NCBI GenBank assembly: GCA_905215835.1
Contig: CAJMRR010000123.1
Coordinates: forward strand, 1-6,255
Source of the DNA: an uncultured bacterium
GTDB lineage: Bacteria > Actinomycetota > Coriobacteriia > Coriobacteriales > Coriobacteriaceae
Length of the DNA stretch: 6,255 nucleotides
Direction: 5' to 3'
Shown here piece by piece: positions 5,481 to 6,255 of the stretch. The notes beneath the pieces were generated by a model that was not told the DNA's origin, ran no database searches, and saw only the letters and a program-made list of their open reading frames with translations. Both the position numbers and the translations under genes were made by a program. Numbering within the stretch: the stretch's first letter is position 1; each line of letters opens with the position of its first letter.

Positions 5481-6170
5481 ATGGACCACATCGCTGCCCC
5501 GAGTGTTGCTTTTATTTTCGATTGCGACGGCACACTGGTTAATAGCACCCCCGTTTGGGCCTATGCCCAGCCCGAGTTATTACACCGCCACGGAGTTGAC
5601 GTGACGGTCGACGATTTTGCCCAGTTTGAGCATTTGTCGCTCGAGGACGAGTGCCAGGCCTATCACGACACCTGGGGTATTGGCTCAAATGGCGAGGAGC
5701 TCTACCGCGAGTTGAGCGACATCCTGATCGATGGCTACTCCAAGGTGCCGCCGCGCGAGGGCCTGATTGCATTTTTGAAGCAGGCGCAGGAGGCCGGTAT
5801 TGCCATGTGCGTGGCCACGTCCACGCCGGCCGAGCTGGTGCAGTCCGCCCTTGCTGGCGCCGGGCTCGATGCCTACATGGAGTTTATTACCACGACGGGC
5901 GAGGCAGGTCGCTCCAAGCAGTTCCCCGATGTGTACGAGCTGGCGCTGCGCCGTCTGGAGGAGCGCCACGGGCACAAGTTTGAGCGCGCGTGGGTGTTTG
6001 AGGACGCCGTCTTTGGCCTTAAGAGCTCTGGCTCCGCAGGCTTTAAGCGCGTGGGCATCTATGACCCGCACGGCCGCATGGAGCGCGACGAGGTTCGCGA
6101 CAACTGCGACATCTTTATCGATAGCTATGAGGACCTGGATCTGGCCCGCGTGCTTGCGTTTGAGGGATAG
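5481..6170 (+). CDS. HAD superfamily hydrolase, subfamily IA (beta-phosphoglucomutase/phosphatase-like)
   Basis: This is a complete 229-residue soluble protein of the haloacid dehalogenase superfamily, which uses an aspartate nucleophile and Mg2+ for phosphoryl transfer, usually as a phosphatase or phosphomutase. All four motifs are visible: motif I FDCDGTLV with D14 and D16; motif II CVATSTP with T113 (or S114); motif III K146 in RSKQFPDVY; and motif IV VFEDAVFGL with E174 and D175. Residues about 20-90 form a helical cap of the subfamily IA (C1) type. No signal peptide or membrane segment is seen. The substrate cannot be told from sequence. Its place opposite glgB behind a shared control region makes a sugar phosphate attractive, but this is inference. 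The frame opens at TTG 5460; ATG 5481 was chosen for its Shine-Dalgarno. The stop is followed 9 bp later by another reading frame, suggesting co-transcription. Confidence 0.9.
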   Translation: MDHIAAPSVAFIFDCDGTLVNSTPVWAYAQPELLHRHGVDVTVDDFAQFEHLSLEDECQAYHDTWGIGSNGEELYRELSDILIDGYSKVPPREGLIAFLKQAQEAGIAMCVATSTPAELVQSALAGAGLDAYMEFITTTGEAGRSKQFPDVYELALRRLEERHGHKFERAWVFEDAVFGLKSSGSAGFKRVGIYDPHGRMERDEVRDNCDIFIDSYEDLDLARVLAFEG

Positions 6171-6179
6171 GCGAGGGCT

Positions 6180-6255
6180 GTGGCTTGCAAGGTATTGGTG
6201 GTCTGCGGCTCGCCCGTGGTAGCGAGTGCGGATCTGCTGCGTCGGCTGGGGGGGG
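6180..6255 (+). CDS. Start of an unidentified protein (cut by window edge)
   Basis: A frame opens 9 bp after the HAD stop with GTG at 6180 and runs 25 codons to the window edge. It begins (M)ACKVLVVCGSPVV, a hydrophobic beta-strand followed by a small-residue loop, then ADLLRRLGG. GAGGG at 6173-6177 could act as ribosome-binding site but is only 2 nt from this GTG; TTG 6195 or GTG 6198 are alternative starts. The strand-loop opening resembles nucleotide-binding folds; thiamine pyrophosphokinase is one family with such an N-terminus, but this is a guess from very little sequence. Tight spacing suggests it shares a transcript with the HAD gene. Confidence 0.5.
   Translation, partial: MACKVLVVCGSPVVASADLLRRLGG
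6248..6255 (+). repeat. Homopolymer of at least eight G at the window end
   Basis: The last eight bases are all G and the run may continue outside. It falls within the likely partial reading frame that starts at 6180, near codon 24. Such a run may slip in replication, or may reflect a contig end or sequencing error. Confidence 0.8.

Overview
The window holds part of a bacterial glycogen-metabolism operon on the minus strand, a control region, and a divergent gene for a HAD-family phosphatase-like protein on the plus strand. The DNA is GC-rich with strong G/C third-position bias. Gene content, protein style and a lysine/alanine-rich tail on the branching enzyme suggest a high-GC Gram-positive gut bacterium. 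My best guess is an actinobacterium of the Coriobacteriia, such as Collinsella. This is an inference from style, as no marker gene is present.

Layout, left to right: (1) 1-251, minus: the N-terminal 83 codons of glgC (ADP-glucose pyrophosphorylase), cut by the window edge. (2) 252-358: a gap with a very stable 13-bp hairpin. (3) 359-2785, minus: complete glgP (glycogen phosphorylase). (4) 2786-2878: a gap with two small hairpins and a 12-bp palindrome. (5) 2879-5149, minus: glgB (branching enzyme) with an unusual basic C-terminal tail. (6) 5150-5480: a 331-bp divergent region with predicted promoters in both directions, inverted repeats built on TGGTAAAAC, and a structured glgB leader. (7) 5481-6170, plus: a HAD subfamily IA hydrolase. 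(8) 6180-6255, plus: the first 25 codons of another reading frame, ending in a run of at least eight G.

Transcription of the left block runs glgB -> glgP -> glgC. GlgC makes ADP-glucose, the glucosyl donor; a synthase (not in this window) would extend the chain; GlgB adds alpha-1,6 branches; GlgP releases glucose-1-phosphate from chain ends. Synthesis and breakdown enzymes in one transcript imply that flux is set largely by enzyme regulation, and perhaps by the intercistronic RNA structures. The perfect 10-bp inverted repeat in the divergent region overlaps the -35 elements predicted for both directions, so one regulator could control the glycogen operon and the HAD gene together.

The genes themselves are ordinary. 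I see no mobile element, CRISPR array, tRNA or rRNA, and no clearly new system. The points most worth checking are the divergent operator, the chain of hairpins in the glgB leader, the histone-H1-like tail on GlgB, and the missing region-I histidine in GlgB.
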